Shown piece by piece: positions 45,636 to 55,036 of a DNA stretch of 64,000 nucleotides (positions are counted from its first letter, which is position 1; each line of letters begins with the position of its first letter). Below the pieces are notes generated by a model that was not told the origin of the DNA, ran no database searches, and saw only the letters and a list, made by a program, of their open reading frames with translations. Origin of the DNA: Acidovorax sp. NB1. Lineage in GTDB: Bacteria > Pseudomonadota > Gammaproteobacteria > Burkholderiales > Burkholderiaceae_C. Location: positions 186,001-250,000 of the forward strand of contig NZ_BJHU01000013.1 of the NCBI RefSeq assembly GCF_005405905.1, read 5' to 3'. The position numbers were made by a program, and so were the translations under genes.

Positions 45636-46964
45636 TCAGTGCGCTGCGCGGCCTATGGGGTGGTACTCCAGGCCCAGCGCCTTCACCTCTACGGGTTCAA
45701 AAAGATTGCGGCCGTCGAAGATGACGGGCGCCTGCAAGGTGGCTGCGATGCGGTCGAAGTCGGGGCTGCGAAACTCTTTCCATTCCGTCACGATGAGGAG
45801 GGCCGTGGCGCCTTCGAGGGCATCGCTGGCGCTGTCCGCAAAATGCAGGCCGTCCCTGTGGCCCAGCACCGCGCGGGCCTGCGCCATGGCGACGGGGTCG
45901 TAGGCGCAGACCTGGGCTCCGTGCTGCAGCAGCTCCTGAATGATGGTGAGGCTCGGCGCCTCGCGCATGTCGTCCGTGCCCGGCTTGAATGCCAGGCCCC
46001 ACAGTGCGAACCGCAGGCCGGTCAGGTCCTTGCCGAAGCGGTCCCTGACCTTGCGCACAAGTACACCCTTTTGCCGGTCGTTGACGGCCTTCACACCTTC
46101 GAGCACCTGCAGATGGTGCCCATGGTCCGAGGCTGTCTTGAGCAGCGCGCTCACATCCTTGGGAAAACACGAACCGCCATAGCCGGCGCCAGCGTACAGG
46201 AAGTGCGTTCCGATGCGCGGGTCCATCCCCATGCCGTTGCGCACATGCTCGATGTCAATGCCCAGCGTTTCTGCCAGCAGCGCCAGCTCGTTCATGAAGC
46301 TGATGCGGGTGGCCAGCATCGCATTGGCCGCGTACTTGGTGAACTCCGCGCTGCGCACGTCCATCACCACGAACCGGTCGCGGTTACGCATGAAGGGGGC
46401 GTACAGCGTGTGCAGCCGGCTGGCAGCCTCAGGGTCGCTGGTGCCGACGATCACGCGGTCGGGCCGCATGAAATCCTGCACAGCGGAGCCCTCCTTGAGG
46501 AACTCCGGGTTGGATGCGATGGAGTAGGCAGGCTGGGTTGTGCGTGAGGCCAGCACCGCGTCCATGGCCTGGCGCACCTTGTCCGCGGTGCCCACCGGCA
46601 CGGTGCTCTTGGTGACCACCAGCTTGTACTGCGCCATGTGCTGTGCCACGGCCCGCGCAGCAGCCAGAACGTGCTGCAGGTCGGCCGACCCGTCTTCGCC
46701 TGCCGGCGTGCCCACCGCGATCATTTGGATCACGCCGTGCGCCACGGCCTGGGCGACATTGGTGCTGAACTGCAGCCGGCCCGCATGCGCGTTGCGCACC
46801 ACGATGTCTGCAAGGCCCGGCTCGTGGATGGGGATGTGCCCCTCGCGCAGCGTGCCGATGCGGTCGGCATCGTGGTCCATGCATACGACATGGTTGCCCA
46901 TCTCTGCAAAGCATGCCCCGGTGACGAGGCCCACGTATCCTGTGCCAATGACGGTGATCTTCAT
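45636..46964 (-). CDS. ugd: UDP-glucose 6-dehydrogenase
   Basis: The 442-residue protein has an N-terminal NAD site ([19 protein letters not shown]), the central helical domain and the catalytic C266 ([12 protein letters not shown]). It makes UDP-glucuronate. The frame is open upstream but the NAD motif fixes the start at the ATG of [12 protein letters not shown]-GlcNAc or UDP-Man dehydrogenases are less likely, from the [14 protein letters not shown] segment. Confidence 0.92.
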   Translation of the reverse strand: MKITVIGTGYVGLVTGACFAEMGNHVVCMDHDADRIGTLREGHIPIHEPGLADIVVRNAHAGRLQFSTNVAQAVAHGVIQMIAVGTPAGEDGSADLQHVLAAARAVAQHMAQYKLVVTKSTVPVGTADKVRQAMDAVLASRTTQPAYSIASNPEFLKEGSAVQDFMRPDRVIVGTSDPEAASRLHTLYAPFMRNRDRFVVMDVRSAEFTKYAANAMLATRISFMNELALLAETLGIDIEHVRNGMGMDPRIGTHFLYAGAGYGGSCFPKDVSALLKTASDHGHHLQVLEGVKAVNDRQKGVLVRKVRDRFGKDLTGLRFALWGLAFKPGTDDMREAPSLTIIQELLQHGAQVCAYDPVAMAQARAVLGHRDGLHFADSASDALEGATALLIVTEWKEFRSPDFDRIAATLQAPVIFDGRNLFEPVEVKALGLEYHPIGRAAH

Positions 46965-47031
46965 ATGCGGTGCAGCGCTTCTCGTGCGGCATGTGCAACA
47001 TGCGAGAGGCGCCCGGTGTGGGCGGAGGTGT

Positions 47032-47730
47032 TCATCGAGGTTTAACCGCCCATGTGAGGCGGTGGGTCCGAAGGGGGCGCAGCAGTTGCGACGCCGGTGC
47101 AACCATCCACGCCGGCAGCCTGCGTGCGATGGGCGGTGCCAGCGTCAGGCGGTGCGACTGCAGGTGCGCCTTTGGGAACAGTGCTTGCAGTTCCTGCAGC
47201 GGAACGCGCCGGACATCGGGGTTGCCGGGATTGTCCACCACAAAGTCGTACACCAGCACGCCCCCTCCCGGTGCCACCCAGCGCCACAGTACTTGCGCCA
47301 TCTGGTGGCGAAACCCCGCATCCAGCAGCGAACTGAACAAAGTGAATGCCAACACTGCATCTTGGCTGGCGGGCGATATGTTGGCGTGAACGGCGTCTTC
47401 TTCCAGCAGCGTGACGTCCTTCGGTAGAAGACGCCGCGCCAGCGCCGCGCGGGCGGGCAGTAACTCGATACCGGTCAGGCAGGCCGGGGTGGCGCCCAGC
47501 CGAAGCAGGTCTTGCAGGTTGCCGCCGCTGCCGCAGCCCACTTCCAGCATGCGCCGGCTGCCCAGGCTGGGCCAGCCATGGTCAGCCCAGGTGCGTACCA
47601 TGGCGCGCAGGCGCTCCTGCTGGGCCTGCAGGGCAGCGGCATTGCCGTACAGGCTGTAGCGTGCTTCGTCGGCGGCGGCGTCGCGCCGTGCATAGCGCGC
47701 CTTGACGGCATCTGGTTCTTGCTCCGTCAT
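47032..47730 (-). CDS. SAM-dependent methyltransferase in the glycan cluster
   Basis: The 232-residue protein has the class I SAM site [16 protein letters not shown] and, later, [12 protein letters not shown]. It starts with ATG overlapping the stop of the glycosyltransferase (ATGA). A sugar or lipid-linked glycan methylation is likely from context, but the target is unknown. Confidence 0.82.
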   Translation of the reverse strand: MTEQEPDAVKARYARRDAAADEARYSLYGNAAALQAQQERLRAMVRTWADHGWPSLGSRRMLEVGCGSGGNLQDLLRLGATPACLTGIELLPARAALARRLLPKDVTLLEEDAVHANISPASQDAVLAFTLFSSLLDAGFRHQMAQVLWRWVAPGGGVLVYDFVVDNPGNPDVRRVPLQELQALFPKAHLQSHRLTLAPPIARRLPAWMVAPASQLLRPLRTHRLTWAVKPR

Positions 47731-48764
47731 CGTGTGATCCGAGCAAAGTCGGCAGAAGGCTGGCGGGACCGCACGATGTCCCACAGGCCCCGCCACGTGC
47801 CCAGCCCATAGCCCACGTGGAAGGCCGCGATGGCCGCCGGCAGCCGGGGCAGCAGGGCCCAGTCGCCCGCAGCCCGGGCTGCTGCCGCAGATGCGGCCAG
47901 CAGATAGGTGCCGTACGCCAGGGCGAGGCCCGCGAAGGGGAGCGCCGTCCAGGGCAGCAGCGCGGTGCCGGCGCACGCGGCGGCCACGAAGATGGCCGGG
48001 ACGAGCTGGCGCAGGGCACCCGGCTGGCCGTGCTTGCGCATGACGAAAGGCCGCCAGTAGCCGTACTGCCGCTGCTGCGAGAACAGGTGCCGCAGCGAGT
48101 CGCGTGGATGGTAGGTGGAGCGGATCAGCCGGCTTTGCCAGATGCGGGCGCCAGCCAGGCGCAGCCGCAGGTTGTGTTCGTCGTCCTGGTTGCGCACCAG
48201 GGCTTCGTCGAAGTGGCCGAAGCGCTCGAACACGCTGCGTGGCCAGCAGCCCAGGTAGACGGTGTCGACGGCGCCCTCGAACTGCACGTCGCGCGAGCGT
48301 GCGCCACCCACCACCCAGCGGCACTGGAAGGCCGCCGCCACCGCCACGCCCGTGGGCCCGGTGCCGCGGGCCACCCACGGGCCGCCCACGTTGTCGGCGC
48401 CCGTGCGCTCCAGGGCCTGTATGCACTGCGCAAGATAGTCCGGCGCGAACTGGCTGTGCACGTCCAGGCGCGCAATGATGCGGCCCCTGGCCCTGGCGAT
48501 GCACGCGTTCAGGCCTGTGGAGACAATGCGTCCGGGGTTGTCCACCAGCACCAGGCGGGTGTCTGCGGCGCAGCGCTCCAGCAGCCGCTCGCGGGTGCCG
48601 TCATCGCTGTCGCCGTCGGCCACGAGCACTTCCATGTGCCAGCCCTCGGGCAGCACCTGGCTGATGGCCGAATCGCAGAACGCGTCGATGTGCTGGCGCT
48701 CGTTGCGGCACGGCACGATGACGCTGATGAGCGGGTTCAAGTCACGGTCCTCCTGCATGTTCAC
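47727..48764 (-). CDS. Glycosyltransferase family 2 membrane protein
   Basis: The 345-residue protein has a GT-A domain (ISVIVPCRNERQHID, VADGDSDDGT, ARLDVHSQF, and the NQDDEHNLRLR acceptor motif), then two or three hydrophobic segments from about residue 265. It adds a sugar to a glycan on the inner face of the membrane. The start is GTG overlapping the previous stop; an ATG two codons later is also possible. Confidence 0.88.
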   Translation of the reverse strand: MNMQEDRDLNPLISVIVPCRNERQHIDAFCDSAISQVLPEGWHMEVLVADGDSDDGTRERLLERCAADTRLVLVDNPGRIVSTGLNACIARARGRIIARLDVHSQFAPDYLAQCIQALERTGADNVGGPWVARGTGPTGVAVAAAFQCRWVVGGARSRDVQFEGAVDTVYLGCWPRSVFERFGHFDEALVRNQDDEHNLRLRLAGARIWQSRLIRSTYHPRDSLRHLFSQQRQYGYWRPFVMRKHGQPGALRQLVPAIFVAAACAGTALLPWTALPFAGLALAYGTYLLAASAAAARAAGDWALLPRLPAAIAAFHVGYGLGTWRGLWDIVRSRQPSADFARITR

Positions 48765-49828
48765 TGCGCGCCTGCAAGTCGTTGATAGAGCGCATGCACC
48801 CGGTCCATCTGGATGGCCCGGTCGCCGTCCTTAGCGATGCGCGCCGCATTGCGCTCGCCCACCAGACGCGCCGTGGCGTCGTCGGTGACGAGCGTGCGCA
48901 AAGTGTCCGCCAGCCCCGCGGCGTCGCCGGCATTGACCAGCCATTGCGCACCCAGCCAGTGCCGGTTGGCCTGCAGGTCGCTGGCGACGACGGCCAGGCC
49001 GCAGGCCATGCTTTCGAGCACTGCGACCGATGTGGCGTCGCTGTCGGGCACCGAGACGGAGATCCTGCAGTCGCCAAGCACGTGCGCCATGCCCGCGTCG
49101 TCCAGCCGGCCGTGCAGGAGCACGCACCCTTGCAGGCCCGCGGTGTGTACCTGCTGGCGCAACGCTGCCTCGAGACTGCCGCCGCCCAGCAGATGCAGGC
49201 GCAAGTCCAGGTGCGGCAGCCCGGCGCGCAGCCGTGCGAAGGCCTCGACGATGGTGTCGATGCAGTAGTTGGGCTCCCATGCGCGCAGGCTCACCAGTTG
49301 CACGGCGGGTTTGTTGTTCCAGGGCACGGGGCGAAAGCGATGCAGGTCCACGCCCCAGTGGATTTCCTCGGCCGGGCAGGCGGGGCCGAACCGCGCCACG
49401 GCTTCCATCAGGCTGGCCGAGTCGCCGGTGATGAGGTCTGCCTTGCGCAGTGTCCAGGCCGTTAGCCAACGCATCCACGGGCTCTTGAGCGGGGTCACGA
49501 GCAGGTCGGTGCCCCATGCCGTCATCACCAGCGGGTGCCGGCCGCATCGGGCCGCGAGGTAGCCGTACGACGTGACGTAGTGGGCATGCACGATGTCGGG
49601 TGCCAGCTCGCGCAGGTGGCGCTTCGTTTCGCGCACGCGAAAGAGCCAGTCGATGGAGCGCCGCACCGGCCGCAGCGTGCGGACCTCAACGTCCGCCAAG
49701 GGAGCAGGCCGGGCCGTGATCAGCGAGACGCACCAGCCGCGCTGCTGCATCTCGCGCGCCCAGCGCTGCACATGCGGGCTGGTGGCGTCGCCGAGCAGGC
49801 ACAGGTGCCTTGGTGGGGCGTGTTTCAT
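48761..49828 (-). CDS. Glycosyltransferase family 4-like (GT-B fold)
   Basis: The 355-residue protein has two Rossmann-like halves. The donor-site region SVPDSDATSVAVLESMACG is the E-x7-E-like motif of GT4 enzymes. LSLRAWEPNYCIDTIVEAF (approximate, about 175-195) marks the second domain. It uses a nucleotide sugar for glycan extension. It overlaps both neighbouring genes by four bases, so it is translationally coupled. Confidence 0.87.
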   Translation of the reverse strand: MKHAPPRHLCLLGDATSPHVQRWAREMQQRGWCVSLITARPAPLADVEVRTLRPVRRSIDWLFRVRETKRHLRELAPDIVHAHYVTSYGYLAARCGRHPLVMTAWGTDLLVTPLKSPWMRWLTAWTLRKADLITGDSASLMEAVARFGPACPAEEIHWGVDLHRFRPVPWNNKPAVQLVSLRAWEPNYCIDTIVEAFARLRAGLPHLDLRLHLLGGGSLEAALRQQVHTAGLQGCVLLHGRLDDAGMAHVLGDCRISVSVPDSDATSVAVLESMACGLAVVASDLQANRHWLGAQWLVNAGDAAGLADTLRTLVTDDATARLVGERNAARIAKDGDRAIQMDRVHALYQRLAGAQ

Positions 49829-50406
49829 CGCAGCGGCCCCGCCCAGGATTCGTAGTGCGCCACGAGTTCGGGGAACTGCGTCAGCAACTGGGCGTCCCGC
49901 TCGCGGACATCGCCGATCTGGCGCGCTGGAGCGCCGGCCACGATGGCGAAGTCAGGCACCTCGCCGCGCACCTGTGCATAGGCGCACACCACCACCCCCT
50001 TGCCCAGGCGCGAACCCGCCTCGATCAGGCTGTGCGGGCCGATGAAGGTGTAGGCGCCTATCTGCACCGGGGCGCTGATGTAGCCGGGCCTGGCGCCCTC
50101 GTGGGTGGCGTAGCCCCGGCCCATCAGGCGGATGGCGCGGTGGGAGCTGTGGGTCACGATGCTCACGAAGTTGGTCACCTGCACGCCTTCGCCGATCCGC
50201 AGGCCGGCCGTGGCGTCGATGAAGTTGAACTGTCCGATGAACACATGGTCGGACAACTGCAGGCCTTCGGAGCCTTCGATGCAGGTGCTGGGCGCGATAC
50301 GCGTGTGGGCAAGCTCGCGGCCAGCTGCGTCGCGTTCGCCGAACACCATGCGGTAGAAAAGTGCCTGCCAGAGGCTGCGACGCCAGCGGTTAAGCAGCGC
50401 TCTCAT
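49825..50406 (-). CDS. Hexapeptide-repeat acyltransferase (O-acetyltransferase type)
   Basis: The 193-residue protein has a left-handed beta helix with hexapeptide repeats (IGQFNFIDATAGLRIGEGVQ and IGAYTFIGPHSLIEAGSRLG). The form is like WbbJ/maltose acetyltransferases rather than PglD, which has an N-terminal Rossmann domain. It may acetylate a sugar of the glycan. Its start lies inside the flippase gene, overlapping by 17 bp. Confidence 0.83.
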   Translation of the reverse strand: MRALLNRWRRSLWQALFYRMVFGERDAAGRELAHTRIAPSTCIEGSEGLQLSDHVFIGQFNFIDATAGLRIGEGVQVTNFVSIVTHSSHRAIRLMGRGYATHEGARPGYISAPVQIGAYTFIGPHSLIEAGSRLGKGVVVCAYAQVRGEVPDFAIVAGAPARQIGDVRERDAQLLTQFPELVAHYESWAGPLR

Positions 50407-51622
50407 GGGGGATGTCCTTCCAGTTCGCCAGTGCCCAGAAATAGTAACCAAAGTAGACCAGCATGCTGGCCGAAATGCCCCACCCGGCGCCGGCCAGGCC
50501 GCCCAGATAGAGCCCGGGCACCAAGCCTGCAAAGAACAGGCATTGTCCGGCCAGCGCCAGGCGCAGCGCCCAGGCCTGGGCTTTCCAGGCCATGGTCACC
50601 ACCGCCAGCGGGGACGCGACGAAATGCAGGGCGATGTAGGGCGCCATCGCGCGGGCGAGTTCGCCGGTCTGTGTCCACTGGTCGCCGAACGCCAGGGTGA
50701 AGGCCTGGGGGCCGGCCAGCAGCAGCACGGCCGCCAGCGGCAGCGCGATGGCCGCCAGCCCCAGCATGGCACGCCGGACGATGGCACGCGCTTCGCCATC
50801 TCCTGGGGCCCTGAGCAGGCGTGGATACAGGGTTTGCGACAAGGCCCCGCCCACCAGCGTCGCCGGAGCCTTCAGATAGCGCAATGCCAGCGCCCAGACG
50901 CCCGCAGACGCGTCACCGGTCAGGGTAGCCACGAGCACCAGCGTGAGCGTGTCTTGCAGGGCCCCGAGAAATGCGTGGGGCGTGTTGAGCAGCGGGAAGT
51001 CGCTATGCCGCCGCGCGGCGTCGGTCAGTGCCTGCCTCGGCATGCGCCACAGTGCTGCCCAGCCCCCCGCCGGTGCTGGGCGCGCCAGCAGGCACGCGGC
51101 GCCCAGCGCGGTGGCGGCAGACCCCAGCATCAGCCCCATCGGACCCATCTTCAGCAGGCCTAGCAGCAGCTGCACGATGGCGCCGCCCCCCTGCTGCAAC
51201 AGCCTGGCCAGCGCCAGCAGCCCGAACAGCTGGGAGCGCGTGGCCCACATCGTGAGCCACTGCATGGCGCCTCCCGCCGCCACGGCCAGGGGCAGGCTCC
51301 ACGCCAGCGGCAGATCGCCCCAGAGCGCCAGCAGCGCGCCCACGGCGGCGGATGCTGCGGTGACGGCCAGCAGGATGCGGGCGCACAGCGCCATCAATTC
51401 GGCGGCGCCCTCGTCGGCTGTCTCCAGCGGCAGCGCGAAATCATACCTGGCACAGGCGACCACCGCGATGTTGGTGGACACCGCCCACAGCAGCGCAAAC
51501 TGCCCATAGGCCTCGGGGCTGTACAGGCGCGTGAGCGCAGGGCCGAGCAGCAAGGGGATGGCGTGGGCTGCCACGCTGCCCGTGAGCAGGGTCAGCGTGG
51601 CGCGCAAAAGTTCTGGCTTCAT
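50390..51622 (-). CDS. Polysaccharide flippase, Wzx/MATE-like
   Basis: The 410-residue protein has about 12 membrane segments and the N-terminal LLGPALTRLYSPEAYGQFAL signature of the Wzx/PST family. It would move lipid-linked glycans across the inner membrane. The start overlaps the dehydratase stop (ATGA). No Wzy polymerase gene is recognised in the cluster. Confidence 0.87.
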   Translation of the reverse strand: MKPELLRATLTLLTGSVAAHAIPLLLGPALTRLYSPEAYGQFALLWAVSTNIAVVACARYDFALPLETADEGAAELMALCARILLAVTAASAAVGALLALWGDLPLAWSLPLAVAAGGAMQWLTMWATRSQLFGLLALARLLQQGGGAIVQLLLGLLKMGPMGLMLGSAATALGAACLLARPAPAGGWAALWRMPRQALTDAARRHSDFPLLNTPHAFLGALQDTLTLVLVATLTGDASAGVWALALRYLKAPATLVGGALSQTLYPRLLRAPGDGEARAIVRRAMLGLAAIALPLAAVLLLAGPQAFTLAFGDQWTQTGELARAMAPYIALHFVASPLAVVTMAWKAQAWALRLALAGQCLFFAGLVPGLYLGGLAGAGWGISASMLVYFGYYFWALANWKDIPHESAA

Positions 51623-53541
51623 GGCGCTGCCGCGGCGTCAGGTTGGTAGCCCGGCACCAGTTGCCGCAGCAGGGCCGTCATGGCGCTGCGGTCGCCCGCC
51701 TGCGCAGCCCGCTGCAATGCGTGCAGCAGGGCGCGCAGATCACCCCAGGGGCGGTACTCCTCGCGGGCCCGCAGGATGCGGGGATGGGCGGTGGGCAAGG
51801 GGTTGTCGCCAATCAGGAGTTCCTCGAAGAGCTTTTCGCCAGGGCGTAGGCCGGTGAAAACGATCTCGATATCGCCCGCAGGGTGCTGTGCGTCGCGCAC
51901 CGTAAGGCCCGACAGCGCCACCATGCGCTGCGCCAGGTCCAGGATCTGCAGCGGCTCGCCCATGTCGAGCAGAAACACATCGCCCCCTTCGGCCATGGCG
52001 CCGGCCTGCAGCACCAGCTGGGCGGCTTCGGCGATAGTCATGAAGTAGCGTGTGACGTCGGGGTGGGTCACCGTGATGGGCCCGCCAGCGGCGATCTGCC
52101 GGCGAAACAGGGGGATCACGCTGCCGCTCGACCCCAGCACGTTGCCAAAGCGCACCATGGAAAAGCTCGTGCTGCATTTCCAGGGGGGGGCCTCACCGAC
52201 GTCGCCGTCCCCAGCGCGGCCGAAGGGACTGTGCGGCGATGCTGCGACCGCCTGCAGCACCATCTCGGCCACGCGCTTGGTGGCGCCCATGATGTTGGTG
52301 GGCCGCACCGCCTTGTCGGTGGACACCAGCACAAAATGGCTGGCATCGTGCTCCACGGCTACCTGCACCATGGCCAGCGTGCCGAACACGTTGTTCAGGA
52401 TGCCTTCGCCCGCGTTGGCCTCCACCATGGGCACGTGCTTGTAAGCGGCGGCGTGGTAGATGGAGGCAGGGCGATGGTGGCGGCAGATGTCCGCCATGCG
52501 GTCCCGGTGTGTCACGTTCGCCAGCAGCGGCACCAGCTCGCAGCCGTGTTCTCCCTGCTGCGCCAGCGCCTGCAGTTCGTGGTGGATGCTGTAGAGCGCA
52601 AACTCGCTGTGGTCCACCAGCAGCAGTTGCCGGGGCTGCTCACGCACGATCTGCCTGCACAGTTCGCTGCCGATGCTTCCACCGGCACCAGTCACCAGCA
52701 CCACGGTGCCCGAGAGATTGCGGCCGAGCAGCCCGGGGTCGGGCGCTACGGGTTCGCGGCCGAGCAGGTCTTCGATCTCCAGGTCCTGAAAGTCGGTGAC
52801 GGTGACCCGGCCGCTAGCCAAGTCCGACAGGCCCGGCAAGGTGCGGATGCGCACGGGCAGGTCCCGCATGCCTTCGATGATCTCTCGGCGGCGCTGGCGC
52901 GTGCTGCTGGGCAGCGCGAGCAGGACGTCGGTGATCTCGAGCCGGCGCACCACGTCGGCAAGGGCCTGGGGCGAGTGCACGCGTACGCCGTTGATGCTGC
53001 GGCCGATCTTGCTGGCGTCGTCGTCCACAAAGCCTTTGAGCCGGTACTGGCGCATGTTGCCCAGGCCAGCTGCCGTCTGTGCCCCCGCGCTGCCCGCACC
53101 GTAGATCAACAGGCGATACGGCGCATGCCGGCTGCGGCCCGCCAGCGCCAGCCAGCCCAGTGCACGGCTGGCACCCACCAGAAGCATGAACAGCAGTGGC
53201 TGCAGGATGCCGACGCTGCGGGGAACCCCCTCCCATTGCGCGGCCAGCAGGCAGGCCAGGAGCAAGGCGCCATAGATGGCGACGGCCTTGCCCGTGGTGA
53301 TGAGCGCTGTGATGCCGGTGTAACGGAAGATGGCGCGGTACAGTCCCAGCTTGGCAAAGATGGGAAACGCGAGCGCCGGCGCCAGCGCGTAGGCCAGCCA
53401 CTGCATGCCTTGCGGCCAGTGGGGGGTTTCCAGCCGCAGTGTGAAGGCGAGCCACACAGCTGCGAGCCCCAGGCACACATCCATGGCCACGACCACCAGG
53501 CGTTTGGCTGCGCGGGACAAACCCAGGATGAGGCTTAGCAT
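51619..53541 (-). CDS. Membrane-anchored nucleotide-sugar 4,6-dehydratase (PglF/WbpM-like)
   Basis: The 640-residue protein has four membrane segments (about 12-130), a first Rossmann fold (IYGAGSAGAQ, 147-156), then the catalytic SDR domain with TGAGGSIGSELC (284-295) and YHAAAYKHVPMVE. S407, M418 and K422 replace the usual S-Y-K, as in WbpM/PglF. It removes water from UDP-GlcNAc, starting a deoxyamino sugar route. A 20-25 residue insertion (about 434-457) before FSMVRFGNVLGS is unusual and includes an 8-bp C tract. No ribosome site is evident, and the start is preceded by heptamer repeats. Confidence 0.9.
   Translation of the reverse strand: MLSLILGLSRAAKRLVVVAMDVCLGLAAVWLAFTLRLETPHWPQGMQWLAYALAPALAFPIFAKLGLYRAIFRYTGITALITTGKAVAIYGALLLACLLAAQWEGVPRSVGILQPLLFMLLVGASRALGWLALAGRSRHAPYRLLIYGAGSAGAQTAAGLGNMRQYRLKGFVDDDASKIGRSINGVRVHSPQALADVVRRLEITDVLLALPSSTRQRRREIIEGMRDLPVRIRTLPGLSDLASGRVTVTDFQDLEIEDLLGREPVAPDPGLLGRNLSGTVVLVTGAGGSIGSELCRQIVREQPRQLLLVDHSEFALYSIHHELQALAQQGEHGCELVPLLANVTHRDRMADICRHHRPASIYHAAAYKHVPMVEANAGEGILNNVFGTLAMVQVAVEHDASHFVLVSTDKAVRPTNIMGATKRVAEMVLQAVAASPHSPFGRAGDGDVGEAPPWKCSTSFSMVRFGNVLGSSGSVIPLFRRQIAAGGPITVTHPDVTRYFMTIAEAAQLVLQAGAMAEGGDVFLLDMGEPLQILDLAQRMVALSGLTVRDAQHPAGDIEIVFTGLRPGEKLFEELLIGDNPLPTAHPRILRAREEYRPWGDLRALLHALQRAAQAGDRSAMTALLRQLVPGYQPDAAAAP
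52183..52190 (-). repeat. Eight-base homopolymer tract in the dehydratase gene
   Basis: The plus strand has eight G (eight C in the gene sense). It lies in the unusual insertion near residues 451-453. A change of one base would put the gene out of frame. Confidence 0.6.
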
Positions 53542-53553
53542 GGGTGTGAAATC

Positions 53554-53623
53554 GGGCGACGGGCGACGGGCGACGGGCGACGGGCGACGGGCGACGGGCG
53601 ACGGGCGACGGGCGACGGGCGAC
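53554..53623. repeat. Tandem heptamer repeat, ten GGGCGAC units
   Basis: Ten perfect copies of GGGCGAC run without a break between the LON-domain gene and the dehydratase start, ending 12 bp upstream of its ATG on the minus strand. In the gene sense the unit is GTCGCCC. Read in frame with the dehydratase it would encode (PSPVARR)n, but a start above it has no support. Confidence 0.97.
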
Positions 53624-53639
53624 GGGGGGCTTCCACTCT

Positions 53640-54281
53640 TCACTGCGTGGGGGCAATCCCCGTCCTCTCCAGCACATCCCCCACCAACTCCAGCCGCACC
53701 AAAGGGTTGTCGAGCTCCATCAGCCGTTGCTTGAGTTCCAGGGGTACAGGCAGCAGCTCGCACCAGCGGTTGGACACCCAGCCGCAATCGTCGAGTTGTG
53801 CATCTGTGGGCGTGATGGCGCTGGGGGTTTCGGGGTCGCGTTGTTGGAGAGTGTGAAGCACCTGCGCCAGAGCAATCGCCGCTTTCTTGAGGTCGTCGGG
53901 GACGGGCACGGAGAGGTCAGGGGCCATGTGGTTCACGTCTGCGGTCCATAGACCGTGGGGCAGGTGATGGCGCCGGGTGATGCGAAAACGCTGGCTGGCG
54001 CGACAGAGCAGGGTGATCAGGCCTGGCTGGGGATGATCCAGTTGCTCAATGATGGCCAGGGTACCGACATCGTTGAAACGCTCTTCTGGCGCACCCGCTT
54101 GGCGCACTTCGTGGCCGTGGGTCAGAGATACCACGCCAAAGGGGGCGCCTGCTTGGTGGCATTTGCGCACCATGTCCAGGTAGCGCACCTCGAACACTCG
54201 CAGCGTCAGCACGCCGCCCGGGAACAACACGGAGTTCAGCGGGAACAGGGGCAGAGATGACAGTGTGAGGGACTGGGACAT
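53640..54281 (-). CDS. LON substrate-binding-domain protein
   Basis: The 213-residue protein has a lone LON N-terminal domain: LPLFPLNSVLFPGGVLTLRV and FEVRYLDMVRKC, with no ATPase or protease part. Stand-alone LON domains may bind proteins and are common in betaproteobacteria; the role is unknown. It is divergent from yggT and lies upstream of the glycan cluster on the same strand. Confidence 0.87.
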   Translation of the reverse strand: MSQSLTLSSLPLFPLNSVLFPGGVLTLRVFEVRYLDMVRKCHQAGAPFGVVSLTHGHEVRQAGAPEERFNDVGTLAIIEQLDHPQPGLITLLCRASQRFRITRRHHLPHGLWTADVNHMAPDLSVPVPDDLKKAAIALAQVLHTLQQRDPETPSAITPTDAQLDDCGWVSNRWCELLPVPLELKQRLMELDNPLVRLELVGDVLERTGIAPTQ

Positions 54282-54377
54282 GACCGTGGTGAGGCGCCTG
54301 GGCCCGCTATCATCCCACGGAGCAACCCGCTTTCAGTGCCGCCACCGGTTTTTGTTCCGCCTGCCCCTTATCCATAC

Positions 54378-54926
54378 ATGCTCTTCCAGATCGCCTCTTT
54401 CCTGCTCGACGTTGTTGGTGGCTTGCTCACGGGCGCGTGTTTGCTGCGGCTGTACATGCAGTGGCAGCGTGTTCCGTTTGGCAACCCAGTGGGGGGGCTC
54501 GTGTTTGCCCTGACGGACTGGTTGATCATGCCGCTGCGCCGGGTCATTCCTCCGGTGGGGCGCTGGGATGTGTCCAGCCTGGTGGCCGCTGCGCTGCTGC
54601 AGCTGGCGCAGTATTTCCTGCTGACTTTGTTGCTTGGCGCGGCATCGGCGTGGGCCTGGTTGCCGTGGTTGGCCCTGTGTGGCCTGGCGCGGGTGGCAGT
54701 GTCAGGGCTGATTGGCCTGTTGATCGTCTACGCGGTGATGTCGTGGGTGCAGGCGCGTTCGTCGTTGTCCGACGTGATCGCCAGACTGTGCGAGCCGGTG
54801 CTGCGGCCCTTGCGCAGGATCATCCCGCTGGTGGGGGGAATCGACCTCTCGCCCTTGGTGGCCCTGGTGCTGCTGCAGGTCGTGATGATTGTGCTGGGCC
54901 ATGTGCAGGCCAGCGTCATGCGTTGA
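54378..54926 (+). CDS. yggT: YggT family membrane protein
   Basis: The 182-residue protein has two copies of the YggT unit: PLRRVIPPVGRWDVSSLV and PLRRIIPLVGGIDLSPLVAL, each with hydrophobic helices. The family is linked to osmotic resistance or cell-division processes. An in-frame ATG at 54336 adds 14 residues but MLFQIASFLLDVV matches the family start. Confidence 0.9.
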   Translation: MLFQIASFLLDVVGGLLTGACLLRLYMQWQRVPFGNPVGGLVFALTDWLIMPLRRVIPPVGRWDVSSLVAAALLQLAQYFLLTLLLGAASAWAWLPWLALCGLARVAVSGLIGLLIVYAVMSWVQARSSLSDVIARLCEPVLRPLRRIIPLVGGIDLSPLVALVLLQVVMIVLGHVQASVMR

Positions 54927-54935
54927 ACGGGAGAG

Positions 54936-54993
54936 TCCAAAAAATGACTCTTCCGCGCAATAGGTAAGCTTTTTTAGCTATCAATTGAGGAGC
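54936..54993 (-). repeat. REP-like repeat copy between yggT and accD
   Basis: On the minus strand it reads GCTCCTCAATTGATAGCTAA, then AAAAGCTTACCTATTGCGCG, then GGAAGAGTCATTTTTTGG. It sits between two convergent genes where no other terminator was seen. Confidence 0.75.
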
Positions 54994-55036
54994 AAATGGC
55001 CGTGCAAGTCGCGCAGGCCATTGATCCCATCAGGCG

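Noticed and set aside
44367..46547. A 726-codon open frame opposite the aminotransferase and ugd genes
   Set aside because: It is the same kind of high-GC shadow frame. Real genes with catalytic motifs lie on the other strand.
53554..53623. CRISPR-like array
   Set aside because: The units are 7 bp, direct and without spacers, so it is a simple tandem repeat.
53542..53787. N-terminal extension of the dehydratase with (PSPVARR)n repeats
   Set aside because: The frame is open, but it would overlap the LON-domain gene and has no start signal. The family start MLSLILGLSR lies after the heptamers.
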